The notes beneath the pieces were generated by a model. The model was not told the origin of the DNA, ran no database searches, and saw only the letters and a list, made by a program, of their open reading frames with translations. Positions 46,933 to 59,071 of a stretch of DNA of 64,000 bases are shown piece by piece. The stretch comes from Ochotona curzoniae (taxonomy: Eukaryota; Chordata; Mammalia; Lagomorpha; Ochotonidae): contig NW_024467120.1 of the NCBI RefSeq assembly GCF_017591425.1, forward strand, positions 8,432,001 through 8,496,000. The letters are read 5' to 3'. Position 1 is the stretch's first letter, and each line of letters starts with the position of its first letter. The translations under genes and the position numbers were made by a program.

Positions 46933-47673
46933 TTGATTAAACCAATACATGCAACTTAGAATGCCCATATGTTGTGTAAATAAGTTTCTGTATTACAAGA
47001 CAGTGTCAATACTTTAGGATGATGTAAATCCATTGCATTGTTTTTCTCCTTTTTCGTGCTCATAAATGATAACGATTTATCACTTAGCTTTTGAGGTGAT
47101 CTCAGATAATGAGCAACCAAACCAAGTCAAAAGACAAACAGACATTGCATGTATTCCAGAGACATATGTCCAATAATTATTAACGGGATGTGAGCCAGGA
47201 AAGGGAAGGAGGGAGGACTGCTATGGATACGTGCCTTTGAGTCAGAGCTGTAAAACTCCTGGCCCTGCCTGGCTGTGTATCCACTCTGTCTGTAGATTAG
47301 CATCTTGATCAGGTTACTTTTGGTGCTGTCTGTGTTTTCATTTACCTTGGCCACTCTTTAATAATAATAAATAAATACGTCAAATGACTAAGACGCAGCT
47401 AGGAGTCCAGGTGAGGATGGATGTCTCATTACTGTTTGTGGAGTCTGCCACGTTTCCTCTATTACTCACGAGTCTTCCACCTTCCCCTCGTTATGTATGA
47501 TTCGGCAAATTTAATTTGATCAAGCCAAATTCCCAACTCTTCTATACCTCATTTCTTTTTCTAACTTTTGGTCATAGTTTTGGATTTGTAAGCAGGGAAG
47601 ATATTGAAGCCCCATTTCTGGAAGTCATTAGTCTTCTAGTTGTGTTCTAAGAAAACTTATCTAGAAGGAGAAA
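46933..47673. other. Unique non-coding sequence
   Basis: No gene, RNA or repeat recognised. Confidence 0.5.
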
Positions 47674-47998
47674 GGGGACATGGTGTTAGCACAAATGGAT
47701 TAAGCTGACCTAATCAGTGGCAACCCATATGAGCACTAGTTTGAGCCATAGCTGCTCTGCTTCCCATCCAGCTCCCTGCCAGCAAGCCTGGGAAAGCAGC
47801 AGAAGTTGGCACAAGTGCTTGGATCTCTGAAACCTGAATGGACATCCAGATTGCTGGCTTCAGCTGAGCCCAGCCCTTGCTGTTGCATCTGTTTGGGGGA
47901 TGAACCGGAGGGTGTATGGGATATCTTTCATTGTATTTCTCTCTCTCTGCCTCACTAACTCTGCCTTTCAAATAAATAAATAAGTCTTTAAAAAAAAT
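47674..47998 (+). mobile_element. C SINE, old copy
   Basis: GGGGACATGGTGTTAGCAC head, GCTCTGCTTCCCATCCAGC, GCCTGGGAAAGCAGCAGAAG and the older-type tail CTGCCTTTCAAATAAATAAATAAGTC. Confidence 0.92.
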
Positions 47999-49213
47999 TC
48001 AAAGTTGGTCCTGTTGCCTAGAAAGATGGAGGTAAGTGGTAGAAATGGGGACTTGTCTCTGCACATTTCAGAAAGAGGAGACTTTATCTAGCTTACAGTT
48101 CTTCAAGATTTCCTTGAGAAAAATTCCTTTATGGCCCGGACCATCAGAAATTCTGAAACATCTTCATTCTTAGTTTCCCAGCTGGAGCAGGTGCTCTGTT
48201 TCCATCCTTTACAACTCCTTCACAAGGTGGCATTTCATCCTTGATTAGAGTTGGAGACAGCTGCTGTCTTCAGACAGCAGTACTTTGCCCTAGATTACCA
48301 ACATTTCTATTACTGGGCAGAGGCATAGTTCAATTCATGGTTGGATGCAGGCGTTAAGATAGTACAGGATGAAGAATAGCAGGCTGGCAGGATGAGCAAC
48401 AGATACGTAGGTTCTTCCTTCTTCTCCGTGGTATATATTTCCAGTTAATTGAGGACTAGATTTCTTACCTTTCAGCACAGGAACCACATCTTGTCCATCT
48501 CACCCTGTACAATTAGAGAAAAACAATGCCTTGTGAAGTCACAGCTTTATGTATTTTGGGTACGAGAAGTATTCTAGGTGCTTCGTTTTCAGCATCCTCA
48601 AAATAGACACCTTTAAGGAGTTAGTTTCTCATGGGAGGAGAAGTTGACAACCAAAGACTTAATTGATAAGTACCATGGGGAAACATAAAGCAGGGAACTG
48701 GGGGGGTGCTGGGTTTGGTTCCTAATGTTGTGTGGTCAGTGGCACTTGACACAGGAACCTGAAGGAGATGTTAGCAAGGGCTCTGGTAGGTCTCTAGGGG
48801 AAGAACCTTCCAGGCTAAGGGAGCAGTAAGTATGGAGGCCTTGAAGCAAGAGCTCGTTAGCAGATTAGAGACTCAGTAAGGAGACCTTTAGGGGCACGGT
48901 GAGAAGTGTGAAGCAACTGAAGGGTGTAAGATCAGGCAGCAGGAGAACTCTTTTATCGTCACTTTCCTGAGGTATTTAGAAAGCCATTGGAGAATTTCAA
49001 ATAGCAAAAATGTAAAATGATTTATAAGGATAGCACCTTCGGTAGTATTGTGTGTTGGGCAGGGGTTTCTGTAAATTTCCCTATAGTAGATATTATACTC
49101 TTTCCACCCATGCTGTCCCTTCACACAACTTCTAAACTCTACTATTTGATGTAAACAGCCATAGGGGATAATCGCCATGAATGGCTAGAGCTATGTTTCA
49201 ATAAAACTTTTAA
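47999..49213. other. Unique sequence containing an L2 relic
   Basis: No gene recognised. The 48.62-48.96 kb part is an L2 relic listed separately. Confidence 0.55.
48620..48960 (+). mobile_element. L2 LINE 3' relic
   Basis: Blocks in L2 order: GATAAGTACCATGGGGAAACATAAAGCAGGG, GGGGGGTGCTGGGTTT, GGAACCTGAAGGAGATG, GGGGAAGAACCTTCCAGGCTAAGGGAGCAGTAAG, ATGGAGGCCTTGAAGCAAGAGC. This matches the L2 segment 'GAAGAGCATTCCAGGCAGAGGGAACAGC...GCCCTGAGGC'. Confidence 0.75.
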
Positions 49214-49405
49214 AAGAAGACTTTGGGACCCTGAACATGCGTGGGAGACCTGAAAGAAGCTCCTGGCTCCTGGCTTTGGATGGGTTCACTTACGCTCGTT
49301 GCGGCCACTTAAGGGGTAAACCAGTAGATGGAAGATATTTGTCTCTGTCTCTCCTTCTCTCTGTAAGTCTCACTTTCCAATGAAAATAAATAAATCTTAA
49401 AAACA
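49214..49405 (+). mobile_element. C SINE, 5'-truncated
   Basis: Begins mid-body at ACTTTGGGACCCTGAACATGC, then GGGAGACCTGAAAGAAGCTCC, CACTTAAGGGGTAAACC and the tail CACTTTCCAATGAAAATAAATAAATC. A full-length copy follows within 10 bp. Confidence 0.92.
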
Positions 49406-49411
49406 CAAAAC

Positions 49412-49741
49412 AGGGCCCAGCGAGGTAGCCTGGTGGCTAAAGTCTTCACCTTGTACACACCAGGATCCCATATGGGCACCGGTTCTAATCCCAGCAGCTC
49501 CACTTCCCATCCAGCTTCCTGCTTGTGGCCTGGGAAAGCAGTCAAGTATGGCCCAAAGCCTTGGGACCCTGCACTAACGTGGGAGACCCGGAGGAGGCTC
49601 CAGACTCCTGGCTTCATATTGGCTCATCTCCGGCCATTGTGGCCACTTGGGGAGTGATTCATCAGACGGAAGATCTTCCTCTCTGCCTCTCCTCCTCTCT
49701 GTATATCTGCCTTTCCAATAAAAAAAAATCAATCTTAAAAA
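49412..49741 (+). mobile_element. C SINE, young full length
   Basis: GGGCCCAGCGAGGTAGCCTGGTGGC (box A-like), GGTTCTAATCCCAGC (box B-like), GTGATTCATCAGACGGAAG and the tail GCCTTTCCAATAAAAAAAAATC. In tandem with a truncated copy of the same orientation; a young insertion at the A-rich tail of an older one is the simplest reading. Confidence 0.96.
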
Positions 49742-50463
49742 TGGACCATTTGTCTGTGGTTTTTGGTTGTGGCTATTGAGGAGGTGGTTATTGTGTCTGT
49801 ACCATTTAGCTGCAAGATGTCCAAAACTCGCTACCAGCTGTTTACCAATCAGAAGCTTAGCATCTGCACAGCTCGGCATCATCCACTCACATCCTCTCAC
49901 AGTTGTGACATTATAAATGTTTATTGATATTTAACAGATACTTTTCTATGAAAAGACTGGCAGCCTCTAGGTTCTCCTTGCCAATGTTGGCATCATTCTG
50001 GGATGTGGGCTGTCTGGGGACAAGGAAGATGTCGCTTGTCATTGTTCTGACCCTGCATTGCTCTAATGCCCTCCTTCTTTGTGGTCTTCCCTCACCAGGT
50101 TAGAATATAGACTTCAAATGTAAACCACAACAAAAATTAAAAACAATTCCTTTTAGTGTCTTATATATCCAGCACACTATTTTATATGCAACCAATGTAA
50201 ATGTTGTTGAGATAGTTTATGTTTTTTTTTAATCTTGTACTCTGTCATCCTGTTTTGTAGATATATTTTCCAGGTTAAATTAAGCACAAAGTGCATATCT
50301 GTAGCTACCATGTGACTCTTCACAGGGCTCTGTAGGATTGGATAAAGTCAAGCCTTTGCCCCCACCACCACTCCCAGCTGCTGACCATTGTTCCATGAAA
50401 GCAACAGAAACACTAAATATCTAGCAATTGTTTTTAATCTAAGAGCTTGTAGGTATAGGCCAT
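49742..50463. other. Unique non-coding sequence
   Basis: No gene, RNA or repeat recognised. Confidence 0.5.
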
Positions 50464-50641
50464 TTTTGAATGCTGGGATCCAACCTCTTTGGATTGGCTC
50501 ATCTCTGGCCATTGCAGCCATCTGGGGAGAGAACCAGTGGAATGAAGATTTTTCTCTCTCTATTTCTCATCCTCACTCACTCTGTGTGTGTGTGTGTATC
50601 ATCATAACTCTGCCTTTTAAATAAAAACTTTAAACCTAAGA
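50464..50641 (+). mobile_element. C SINE with internal deletion
   Basis: TTGAATGCTGGGATCCAACC then directly GGATTGGCTCATCTCTGGCC, GCAGCCATCTGGGGAG, a short TG tract (about 50583-50598) and the tail CTGCCTTTTAAATAAAAAC. Head and about 150 bp of the body are missing. Confidence 0.85.
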
Positions 50642-51136
50642 AAAGGAAAAAATACTATTATTTGTAGTCACTAGTGTAACAGCAACAGATAACTCCTACA
50701 TGCTCTCCTTCCTAGTCACTACTTAAAGCTTCATGTAGCTCTCATTTGTGAAGTAGATATTTTATGTGATTGCGTGGTGGAAGAAACAGCCTTCCAAAAG
50801 GAGTCATAATTTGCCCACTGTTATTTCGCTACACTTTCCTGTGGAACAGACCGCTGAAAAATATTTTCTTAATGAATTCATATTAAGCACTACATGAATT
50901 TGAGACATAGTTCAGTTCTCCAGTGAATCCTTATATAAATTATATCCTTTGGGACATTGGTAGCTATAAATGTGAACTTTTCAAAACACAGATTCACCTA
51001 AATTTAAGGCCATTTGTAGGAAAAAATAAACTCTTGAGCTATTAAAAAATGTGTACTGAATAAACCAATAAAGGAATAGGATATTGTATTGAAGCATACA
51101 TGGCCCAAATGCAGCATTTATTGTTAAGAATTAAGT
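50642..51136. other. Unique non-coding sequence
   Basis: Nothing recognised. Confidence 0.5.
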
Positions 51137-51466
51137 ACTTTAAAAAAAAAGATTAATTCTATTTATTAGACTGAGACCAAAAGAAAGAGCTTTCATCTTC
51201 TGGTTCAATCTCCAAATGTCTACAGCAGCCAGGCTGGACCAGGCGAAAGCCAGGCGTCTGGAACGTAAGCCTAGTTTCCCATGTAGGTGGCAGGGACCCA
51301 AGTACAGGAGCTGCTCTCACTGTTTCCTGGGATGTGCGCAAGCAGGAAGCTGCAGTCAGAGAGCAGTTGGGACACAAGTCCAAGCCCTCCAACGTGGGAT
51401 GGGGTGTGGGATGGGGGCGTCCCAAGGGACGCCTCAACGGCTACACCAAACACCCACCACAAAAAT
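51137..51466 (-). mobile_element. C SINE, old copy
   Basis: TTTAAAAAAAAAGATTAATTC tail, GAGCTTTCATCTTCTGGTTC, AGCCAGGCTGGACCAGGC, GCAAGCAGGAAGCTGCAGTC and the head region CAACGGCTACACCAAAC. Confidence 0.88.
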
Positions 51467-53066
51467 TGAATCCTGACCAGCTTCTTGCTTTAGCAGTAGA
51501 TGCACTAACCTGGGAGACAAAAAATTCAGTGCAGAAAGACTTGTGGAAGTCCCCATTTTCTTTGTCCCTGTTTTTTTATTCTCTCTAAACCAGCTCCTAA
51601 CTGACATGCCTTTTTTTGCAGACAGTCCTCCCAGTGCCCGTGCCTCCATTGTCCCTGAATCACTCCTGCCGATATCATCCCTGGGCCTCTCAGGGAGCCC
51701 GTGCTGGCTGGGTGGGCACTATGCGTGTGAATCCCATTCCCTAAACTCTAGCCCCCATCTGTCTTGTTGCGCTATTTTTTGAAACCCAGTGTGCGAGGTA
51801 GTGTCTTATCCTCTAGAATGCCTTTTTATAGGGATCCCTCTAGAGCGGTGGGTGGGCTAGTGGCTCCTCCATCCACTTGACATTTTGCCTGTTAAATTAT
51901 GTGTTTCTTCCAAGCAATGGAAATATAACTGCAGCTTTCTGACAGCATGGGAGACAGTCTCTTGCTGTTGGCTCCCCAGGAAAAAAAAAAAAAGTCTCAT
52001 AATCTAACTAGACAAACCCTTGCTGAAAAATTAGACCAAATGGCATTTGTAAATTCCAAAGAAAGCATTTTTCTTCTGTCAAGTATTCCCCAGAAGAAAG
52101 TGCTAGGAACTTTACATATACTGATAGCAGTTAGGTTTATGGAAAAAATGAAAAGCTATAAACAGCTGGATACACTGTCAAAACTGAATGCTATCAGCAG
52201 TTTCTCCTCCCACCCCCCAGCCCTGTTTCCTGAGAAACTTGGAGTGATTTTAAGTCATATGTTTAAGGTGACTGAGAAACATGGCGGGATAGAGTTTATT
52301 TCCTATAAAGAAACACTGAGTCATTCACTCACTGCTTTTTGTTCATTTGATATGTTTAAACGAAGAAGGGAAATGGTATCCGAGAACCTGTGTTGGGACC
52401 ACACGCCTCCTTCTCTTGTACAGTGCTCAGACTTAGCTATGTCAATGCACAATCCATTTGCCTGTGTGCCTGATCCAACGATGTTTGTTTTTATTCTCTT
52501 TCATTTTGACTCATGATCTAAATGCATTACACAATGAAATATCTCATCTTGAAAAACAAATATGATCTGCCTCTTTGGGGTTCCCGAAACTGAAGTTCTG
52601 TTCTGTTTGTTTTTAGCATTGGATCAAGTAGGGAGATGTGTTTGTTTTGAATGGTTTTTGGCAATTCGTGCTGCACAAAGATGATTTGCTTTGTAGGTTT
52701 TCTTATTTCTTTATTGGTATGCCACTGAATAGTTTATTGTAAATAAGTGTCTCTTGCGGTGTATATGCTAGAGAACTAGTACTGAAGGAGTGAACAGAGC
52801 TAGTAACTTATTTCACATAATTCGAGACTTTAGGTAAGCACAGTTGCATACAGAAAATATTGAGATAAAATGGGTTGCAGCAAACGTGACGTGATTGGTG
52901 GTTGTGAGTTACCTTAAAGGACTTTTTGTCCCCTTGCTTTCTTCCTTTGAAGAGTTAGATTAGTGCACATTGAAAGCGATGCGTTTTAGAGGAAAACTTC
53001 TTTCTTGTCTTGAAGCAGGAAGTGATGATGAGCAGGCACTTGTTCCTTGCACAAGTGCTGGATAAT
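51467..53066. other. Unique block with the window's longest open frame
   Basis: No SINE or LINE for 1.6 kb. A plus-strand ATG frame at 51947-52516 (189 codons) starts MGDSLLLLAPQEKKKKSHNL and shows no signal peptide, transmembrane segment or known domain. It runs through an A13 tract, which makes it fragile as a gene. Not annotated as CDS. Confidence 0.5.
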
Positions 53067-53427
53067 TGGAGCAGTATCTTTTTTTTCTTTAAAGCTTTAT
53101 TTATTTATTGGAAAGTCAGATATACAGAGAGGAGGAGAGACAGAGAGGAAGATCTTCCGTCCGATGATTCACTCCCCAAGTGACTGCAACGGCCGATGCT
53201 ATGTTGATCCGAAGCCAGGATCCAGGAACCTCTTCCGGGTCTCCCACCCGGGTGCAGGGTCCCAAAGTTTTGGGCTGTCCTCGACTGCTTTCCCAGGCCA
53301 CAAGCAGGGAGCTGGCTGGGAAGTGGAGCTGCCGGGATTAGAACCGGCGCCCATATGGAATCCAGGGGCGTTCAAGGTGAGGACTTTAGCCGCTAGGCCA
53401 CGCCGCCGAGCCCTGGAGAAGTTTCTT
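53067..53427 (-). mobile_element. C SINE, young, with target-site duplication
   Basis: Flanks TGGAGCAGTATCTT (53067-53080) and TGGAGAAGTTTCTT (53414-53427) match at 12 of 14. Body: GTCAGATATACAGAGAGGAGG, CTTCCGTCCGATGATTCACTCC, GATTAGAACCGGCGCCCATATGG and the head GCCACGCCGCCGAGCCC, with CpGs retained. Confidence 0.97.
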
Positions 53428-55283
53428 AACTCGTATCTCACCGCCTTCCAAGCCACCATGCATTTCAGTGATATGGTGCAAGCCTCACAAACATACCTGG
53501 ATATTTATAACTGGGTCATTAGCTGCATTTCCTTGTACAAGTTACTTTGTTTCTCCCAAGTATAAATTTTTACATGTATAAATGGGATTTGTAATTATTG
53601 AAGAGTTTTTACAAAAAAAGGAGATGTCATAAAAATGAACTATGACAGCACAATAAGAGGCTATAATGTTTATTTCAAGGTCATTGTGGCCAGATGCTAG
53701 CACTACTGTCGAACATTAAGAAAGAGATAACCCCGAGCTTCGGCAATCTCCCTGAAATTAGATGATGTGGGGAGACAGCATTCTGTGTAGACATGCTAAC
53801 TCTGATTCCCAAAGTAAAGCTAGAAATTTAACAAAATGACAGGAAATAAAATGGAGCCATTCATGAAAATGATAATATTTTATAAACAAGTTGTATTTGT
53901 GTGTATTTGTGTATGGTAGGCGGTTACTATGACAAAAATCTTATAACTCAGAAAAACCAGACAAAACGGTGAAAAGTGTAGGATGATTTAAGTAATATTT
54001 GACCAAATGAAGTATTGATTTTATAATCAACACTTGAAGCGAAGAAGGATGCTGAGAACTTTAACCTGATGAAGTGGACCAGAGCGGCTCCACAGCTGGC
54101 ATCATAATGAATGAAAATACCTGAATGCTTTCAACCCTAAGGTTGGTAGCAAGTCAAGGATACCTACTATTGTTTCTTTTAGTTTTTAGTGTATAGGAAA
54201 CCATTGTTAGTATAATTAAAATGAAATAAAGGAAATACAAATTGGGGACAGCATAGTCTTACTTTCTTGGTTCACAGATGACACGGGTGGAAGGGGGAAA
54301 TCCCTGAGCCTAAGGAACAGTACCATGAAAAATGAAAAATAAAGAAATTTTCAATAAAAAATTATAAAACAATTGTAATAAAATGAAATTAGTAAGTTTA
54401 CAGAATACATTGTGCTACAAATCAAATGTGTTTTCCCATGCTGGAGTGAAGAAATGGAAAATAATTTTGAGATTACACACTTGAGTTGGTAAAAACAGAG
54501 TACTTCAGGGAACTTTTTCAAAATATTTGCAAAGCTTATAAACAGTACAAAATATTACTGAGAGTAATGAAAAGGAACCCAAATACGCAAGAGATGTTAC
54601 TTACAGATTGGTCTTCATATTAAATTACATGAGTCCCCATTTGTCTTATTCTGTAGAAACACAAGGTGTTCCTAAATTTTATATAAATTTGCCTTAGAGC
54701 TGCAGTAGTGAAAACAACTAGACTGAGAACCTAGAATGGAAGAAGTCTAATGCATGATTTAATCACATTACAATGCCCCAATATTAAAAATTTTGTAAGT
54801 TCGGATCAAAAGAGTGAAGCAAACCTATAGAACAGAGTTGTGAGGCCACCAATGCGCTCAACCCTGTGTAATCAACTGATTTTTCCATAGAAGGTGCCAA
54901 CATTTTCAGATCTTAGCAGAGAGGAAAGTGTTTTAGAAATTAGGACTGTTATAACTGGCACACAAACCCTTACCTCACACCATTCACATTACCTTACACC
55001 ATTCACACCATTTGAAATAGTTCAAAGACATAAAAATGAAGGCAAAATAGTAAAACTTTTACAAGAAAAAATAGAATACCTGTAATGATAGAGTAAGCAA
55101 AACTTTCATTAGCCACAGAAAGCAAACATCATAAATACTGGTGATTAAACTTAATTCAAAATTGAAAATCTGAACTACTCATCAGGTATTGTTAAGAAAT
55201 TGGCAAAATGCTTATGTGTCAGATGATTGATATCAAAAATATATAAAATATGTTTACAGTTGCATAATAAAGACATTTTATGA

Positions 55284-55490
55284 CCCAAGTGCTTGGGCCC
55301 CCACCACCCATGTGGGAGACCCAGATTTCTGGGTTCCTAATGTTGTCCAGAGGGAACCCCAACCATCGTGGCTGATTTGGGGAGTAGAACAGCTGTCAGT
55401 GGAAGATTCTTTCTCTCCCTTTCTTTGTGTCTCTCTTTCAATCAGTCAAAAAATGACTCGGTAAGTATTTTTTAAATAAGTGAAAAAGAG
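55284..55490 (+). mobile_element. C SINE, 5'-truncated, inserted in L1
   Basis: Begins CCCAAGTGCTTGGGCCCCC, then GTGGGAGACCCAGATTTC, TTTGGGGAGTAGAACAGC and a CTTTCAATCAGTC tail. L1 resumes on the right. Confidence 0.85.
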
Positions 55491-55639
55491 GCAGAAGCCT
55501 TGATCAGATAGTTCACTAAGGGAAAGTATTTGTTATATGAATATAAAGATGGAAAGTAAGCATGAAAAAGAATTCTCATTCGGGACATACAAATGAAATC
55601 ACAGTGAGACATTCGCTAGAATAGCTGCCTAATATTTAA

Positions 55640-55950
55640 AAATGAGTATTTTTGTATTATGGGGAAAGGCACTGCACATTATGCGGGCATCCCTTAGACA
55701 CCTGTTCATATTCCGGCTGCTGTACTTCCAGCCGAGCTACCTGCTAATGTACCTGGAAAAGCACAGAAGGATGCTTAGTATCTTTACCCTGACCACCCAT
55801 GTGGGACACCTGCAAGAAGCTGGACCCTGGATTTGGCCTGGCCATTCATTGGCCATTGCAATCATTTGGGGAGTGAAGCAGTGGATAGAAGTCTTTCTCT
55901 GTTCCTCCCTCTTTCTCTGTAACTTTCAAAATATTTTTTAAAAATTTAAA
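55640..55950 (+). mobile_element. C SINE, old copy, inserted in L1
   Basis: ATGCGGGCATCCCTTAGACACC, CCGGCTGCTGTACTTCC, GTGGGACACCTGCAAGAAGC, ATTTGGGGAGTGAAGCAG and the tail TAACTTTCAAAATATTTTTTAAA. Head is degraded. Confidence 0.87.
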
Positions 55951-57079
55951 ATGCCTTCAAAAGTTACAATTTTAATTTATGAATACATTTTAAAAGACTA
56001 AAGGCAGTTGTTGGTGAACATGTGGAGCAACTTGAACTCTTAAATGTTGCAGAGTACGCAGTCAATGTGCAACCCCGATGGGCAGAAGTCTGGAAATTTC
56101 CTTTCGATGTCATCATGTACTTTCCCTGGTACGTGTAATTTCACTTCTAGGTCTTTCCCAAAGAGAAACAAAAGGACTTGTGCCTGAAGGTTTGTGACAG
56201 CTTAATTTAGAAGAGCCAGAAGGAAATAGTCCTGGTGTTCATCAAGATGAAAGTTGAGTAAACTGTGGGATTCATATAAGGGATTTTGTCAGCCATAAAA
56301 ACGGGTGGAAACCCTTCTTGATTCATTTCAAATGCATACAATAACATAGGTAAATTCACCTCCCTCCCACCCCTCGCCCCCAGTTTTTCTTGTGCAAGTT
56401 ACCCTTATAAAAGATGTACCTGCGGTGTGGTTCCATTCATATGAAGTTAGTAAATAGGCAAAATTTATTTTCATGAAAATAGTACAGGAGGGATGGGACA
56501 GGGACTGACTAGGAAGTGGCAGGAGGGCAGCTTTGGGGCCAAGAGTGATGTCCCACCTCCTGCTGGAGGCTTGTATGATGCACGCTCTTCCATTTGTCAG
56601 AGCCTGTTCTATGGTACGATTCAAATTTGTGTGCCACACTCTATACAACTTTTTCATATCAAACATTACAAAGAAGTTTACAAATAATGTTTTTTAGGTA
56701 AAGTTAAGTGACATATCAAACCGACTTTGAAATGAAATGTTTGAAAAAATAGATTGAGTAAAGGATAGAGGGATTTTTCATGCATAAATATTTGATAGAA
56801 AGCAAACTTAACCAAATGTTCATTATACTGTGTGAGTAGAGGCAAATTTGTTTTTCACTGGATAATTCTTTCAGTTTTTCTGTCTGTATGAAATTTTGTC
56901 ATGATCTTGCCTTTGCAGGTGAAGTCATTGAAATCCCAGGTTATGAAGTAATGGAGCTAATACTAGCATTCAGGTGGCTGTAACACCTCTCCTTTTAGGG
57001 GGGCTAAGTTCCCTTTCAAATGCAAATACCTCTAAGCCAAGGGGAAAAAAGGTTAGAGACAAGCTTCTCTCCAGACAGC

Positions 57080-57315
57080 AATGATGCTGCTTAAGATGCT
57101 TGCAAGTCTTGCTTCCAAGTACTTGAGTTCAAGTCCTTACTCTGCTCTGGATTTCAGATTCCTATTGATGGGTGCCCTGGGAGGCAGCAGATTTCTCAAG
57201 CTATTAGATCCGGGGGGACTAATTTGGGGGACCTGAACTGACCATTGCTAGCATTTGGGGACTGAATGAACAGATGCACAAGCTCTGTGCATCTGTCAAA
57301 TCAACAGAAATAAAC
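57080..57315 (+). mobile_element. C SINE, old diverged copy
   Basis: GATGCTGCTTAAGATGC, GTTCAAGTCCTTACTCTGCTC (box B-like), TGCCCTGGGAGGCAGCAG, ATTTGGGGACTGAATG and a short AAATAAACC tail. Confidence 0.75.
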
Positions 57316-58221
57316 CAAATAGGACAAGAGTGTGAGACTCCTGCCTTGATTTGGACTCTGTGATGACTCTTTAATTCTTCGGTAAGCTGACCTTTCCGTA
57401 AACACTTGTTTCTTGAGAGGAGAAGTGCCCATGATCAGGTTAGGGATCACACATTTATTGCATATCTGTAAAAGATAAATACCATGGTAAAACGTTGAGT
57501 TTCTCAAAGAATTATTTTTCTCTCTCGGCTCATGCCCTGGGAGTTTTAGGTGCAAAAATGAAAGGCCAAGTGTCTTAGCATCTTAAGCCTGTGGCTTTGT
57601 GTGGTTTTTCTGTTCCCCTTTGAAAGCAGAAACTCAACACAATCTTGTAGGTAGTGGGCACATAACCTGTCTGTACACCCTTCTCTTAGGGAGCAGCCTG
57701 CAGCAGTGGAAGGAGTTGGGGGCCAGGTGGGCAGCACCTGAAACTCCGGTCCCAAGTCTTGTGACTTGTTCAACACCCTGAACTTCCCTCTACGTCTTCC
57801 TTTGATCCTGCTTTCCTTATTAGAGGAACACAATAAAGCGAATGTCCAAGTTGAAAGAGTTCAGAGATAACCCCAACCTGCTCATTTTCTTTTATTGGTG
57901 AGGAAATGGAAGCCCAGAGCCAAGCTCAAGGTCACAGAGCTAGATAGTAGCAAAGTGTTGCCATATAACAGTGTTTTACAGACTTGAGCGGGTTAGGAAA
58001 TTGCCTCATCATAATTACCTCCATTCAATAGCTATGGAAACACTTCAGGAATAAGTGTTGGATGGTAATACAAAGTGTTAGTGCTGTTTCCCTATTAGGA
58101 TACCCGGAAATATGGTATGTGTAGTTTTAATTGGAGAAGGCACTTAGGTCTTTTGGATTGCAACATGCACACATAAGATTGTAGTTGTGTGCTAAAAGGG
58201 GCCCCTTTCATAAACATCATC
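57316..58221. other. Unique sequence with a MIR relic
   Basis: No gene recognised. MIR at 57.85-57.96 kb is listed separately. Confidence 0.5.
57850..57965 (+). mobile_element. MIR relic
   Basis: TTCTTTTATTGGTGAGGAAATGGAAGCCCAGAG followed by CTCAAGGTCACAGAGCTAGATAGTAGC. This is the MIR core order (GATGAGGAAACTGAGGCCCAGAG ... AAGGTCACACAGCTAG). Confidence 0.85.
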
Positions 58222-58534
58222 GCATTTTTTAAAATGATTCATTATTTGAATAGCAGTGTTGCAGAGAGAGAGGAGAAGACAGAAAGAGACATTCCATCCA
58301 CTGGTTCACTCCCTGGATGACCACTGCAGCTGGAGCCAAGCTAAAGCAGGAGCCTAGAACACCATGTGGCTCTCCTATATGGTTTCTGGACCCTAGTAAA
58401 TTGGTTGTTTTCATAGTTCATTCATAGGGAATTAAGTCGGTATTGAAGCAGCTGAGAGTCCCCAACTGGCACTCATGGGGTCCAGGCATCGCAGGCGGCC
58501 ACTTAACCTGAAATACCACATCACTGGCCCCTGA
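58222..58534 (-). mobile_element. C SINE, old copy
   Basis: TTTTTTAAAATGATTCATTATTTG tail, GACATTCCATCCACTGGTTCACTCC, GCTGGAGCCAAGC, CCCCAACTGGCACTCATGGGG and the head ATACCACATCACTGGCCCC. Confidence 0.88.
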
Positions 58535-58713
58535 AAGTCTTCACCTTTGTCAATCTCCTGAACACTGGTGAAGAGTTTTATAGATCCTCCTTAACTGTGA
58601 TATTCAATTGTATATTCTAAGTTAGAAATATTTAGCATCTCAATTGTAGATGTTCTGTGGAGACCTAAGTGAAAGTATGTAATTCATATGCAGTATTGTA
58701 TTTTGTCAAAATA

Positions 58714-59024
58714 GAATTTTAAAAATTTATTTGAAAGGTAGAAAGAGAAGATGGAAAGACAGCAAGAGGGAGATTCTATCTGCTGGTTCACTTCCCAGAG
58801 GAACACAACAGCCAGGGCTGGGCCAGGTAGGACACCAGGAGCCAGGAACTCCATCCTGAATGCTACAGAGGTGCCAGGGACCTTTGGGTTATTTCCTGTT
58901 GCTTTCCCTGGTGCAGTACCAGAAAGCAGGATTGAAAGTGGAGGAGCTGCAACTCCAACACTCTAGTTGAGAACACCGACACTACACAAGGCTGCTTAGC
59001 TCACTGCAGCACACTGCCAGAGAG
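58714..59024 (-). mobile_element. C SINE, old copy
   Basis: ATTTTAAAAATTTATTTGAAAGG tail, CTATCTGCTGGTTCACTTCCC, GCTGGGCCAGG, TAGCAGAAAGC-type segment GTACCAGAAAGCAGG and the head CTGCAGCACACTGCC. Confidence 0.88.
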
Positions 59025-59071
59025 GCCTTTTGAAGCAGAGTCCCTAAATGTCATCTTGTCAGATACGTTCT

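Larger units (their letters stand above)
53750..56700 (+). mobile_element. L1 LINE, 3' ORF2 and 3'UTR, sense, split by two C SINEs
   Basis: From about 54230 the plus strand follows the L1 ORF2 order: a GTCTTACTTTCTTGGTTCACAGATGACAC block (the FxDD region), then GAAAAGGAACCCAAATACGC, GAGCTGCAGTAGTGAAAACAAC, GAACCTAGAATGG, a translated TLTSHHSHYLTPFTPF segment near 54990, ATGAAATCACAGTGAGACATTC near 55590, TAGAAGAGCCAGAAGGAAATAGTCC near 56210 and CAGCCATAAAAACGGGTGG. The 3'UTR runs to about 56.7 kb. Frames are broken throughout. C SINEs at 55284-55490 and 55640-55950 are later insertions. The left boundary is uncertain by several hundred bases. Confidence 0.82.

Noticed and set aside
53047..53565. 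Plus-strand open frame of 172 codons
   Set aside because: Most of it is the antisense of a young C SINE; the 'PSDCNGRCYVDPKPGSRNLF' type peptide recurs at every copy in this orientation.
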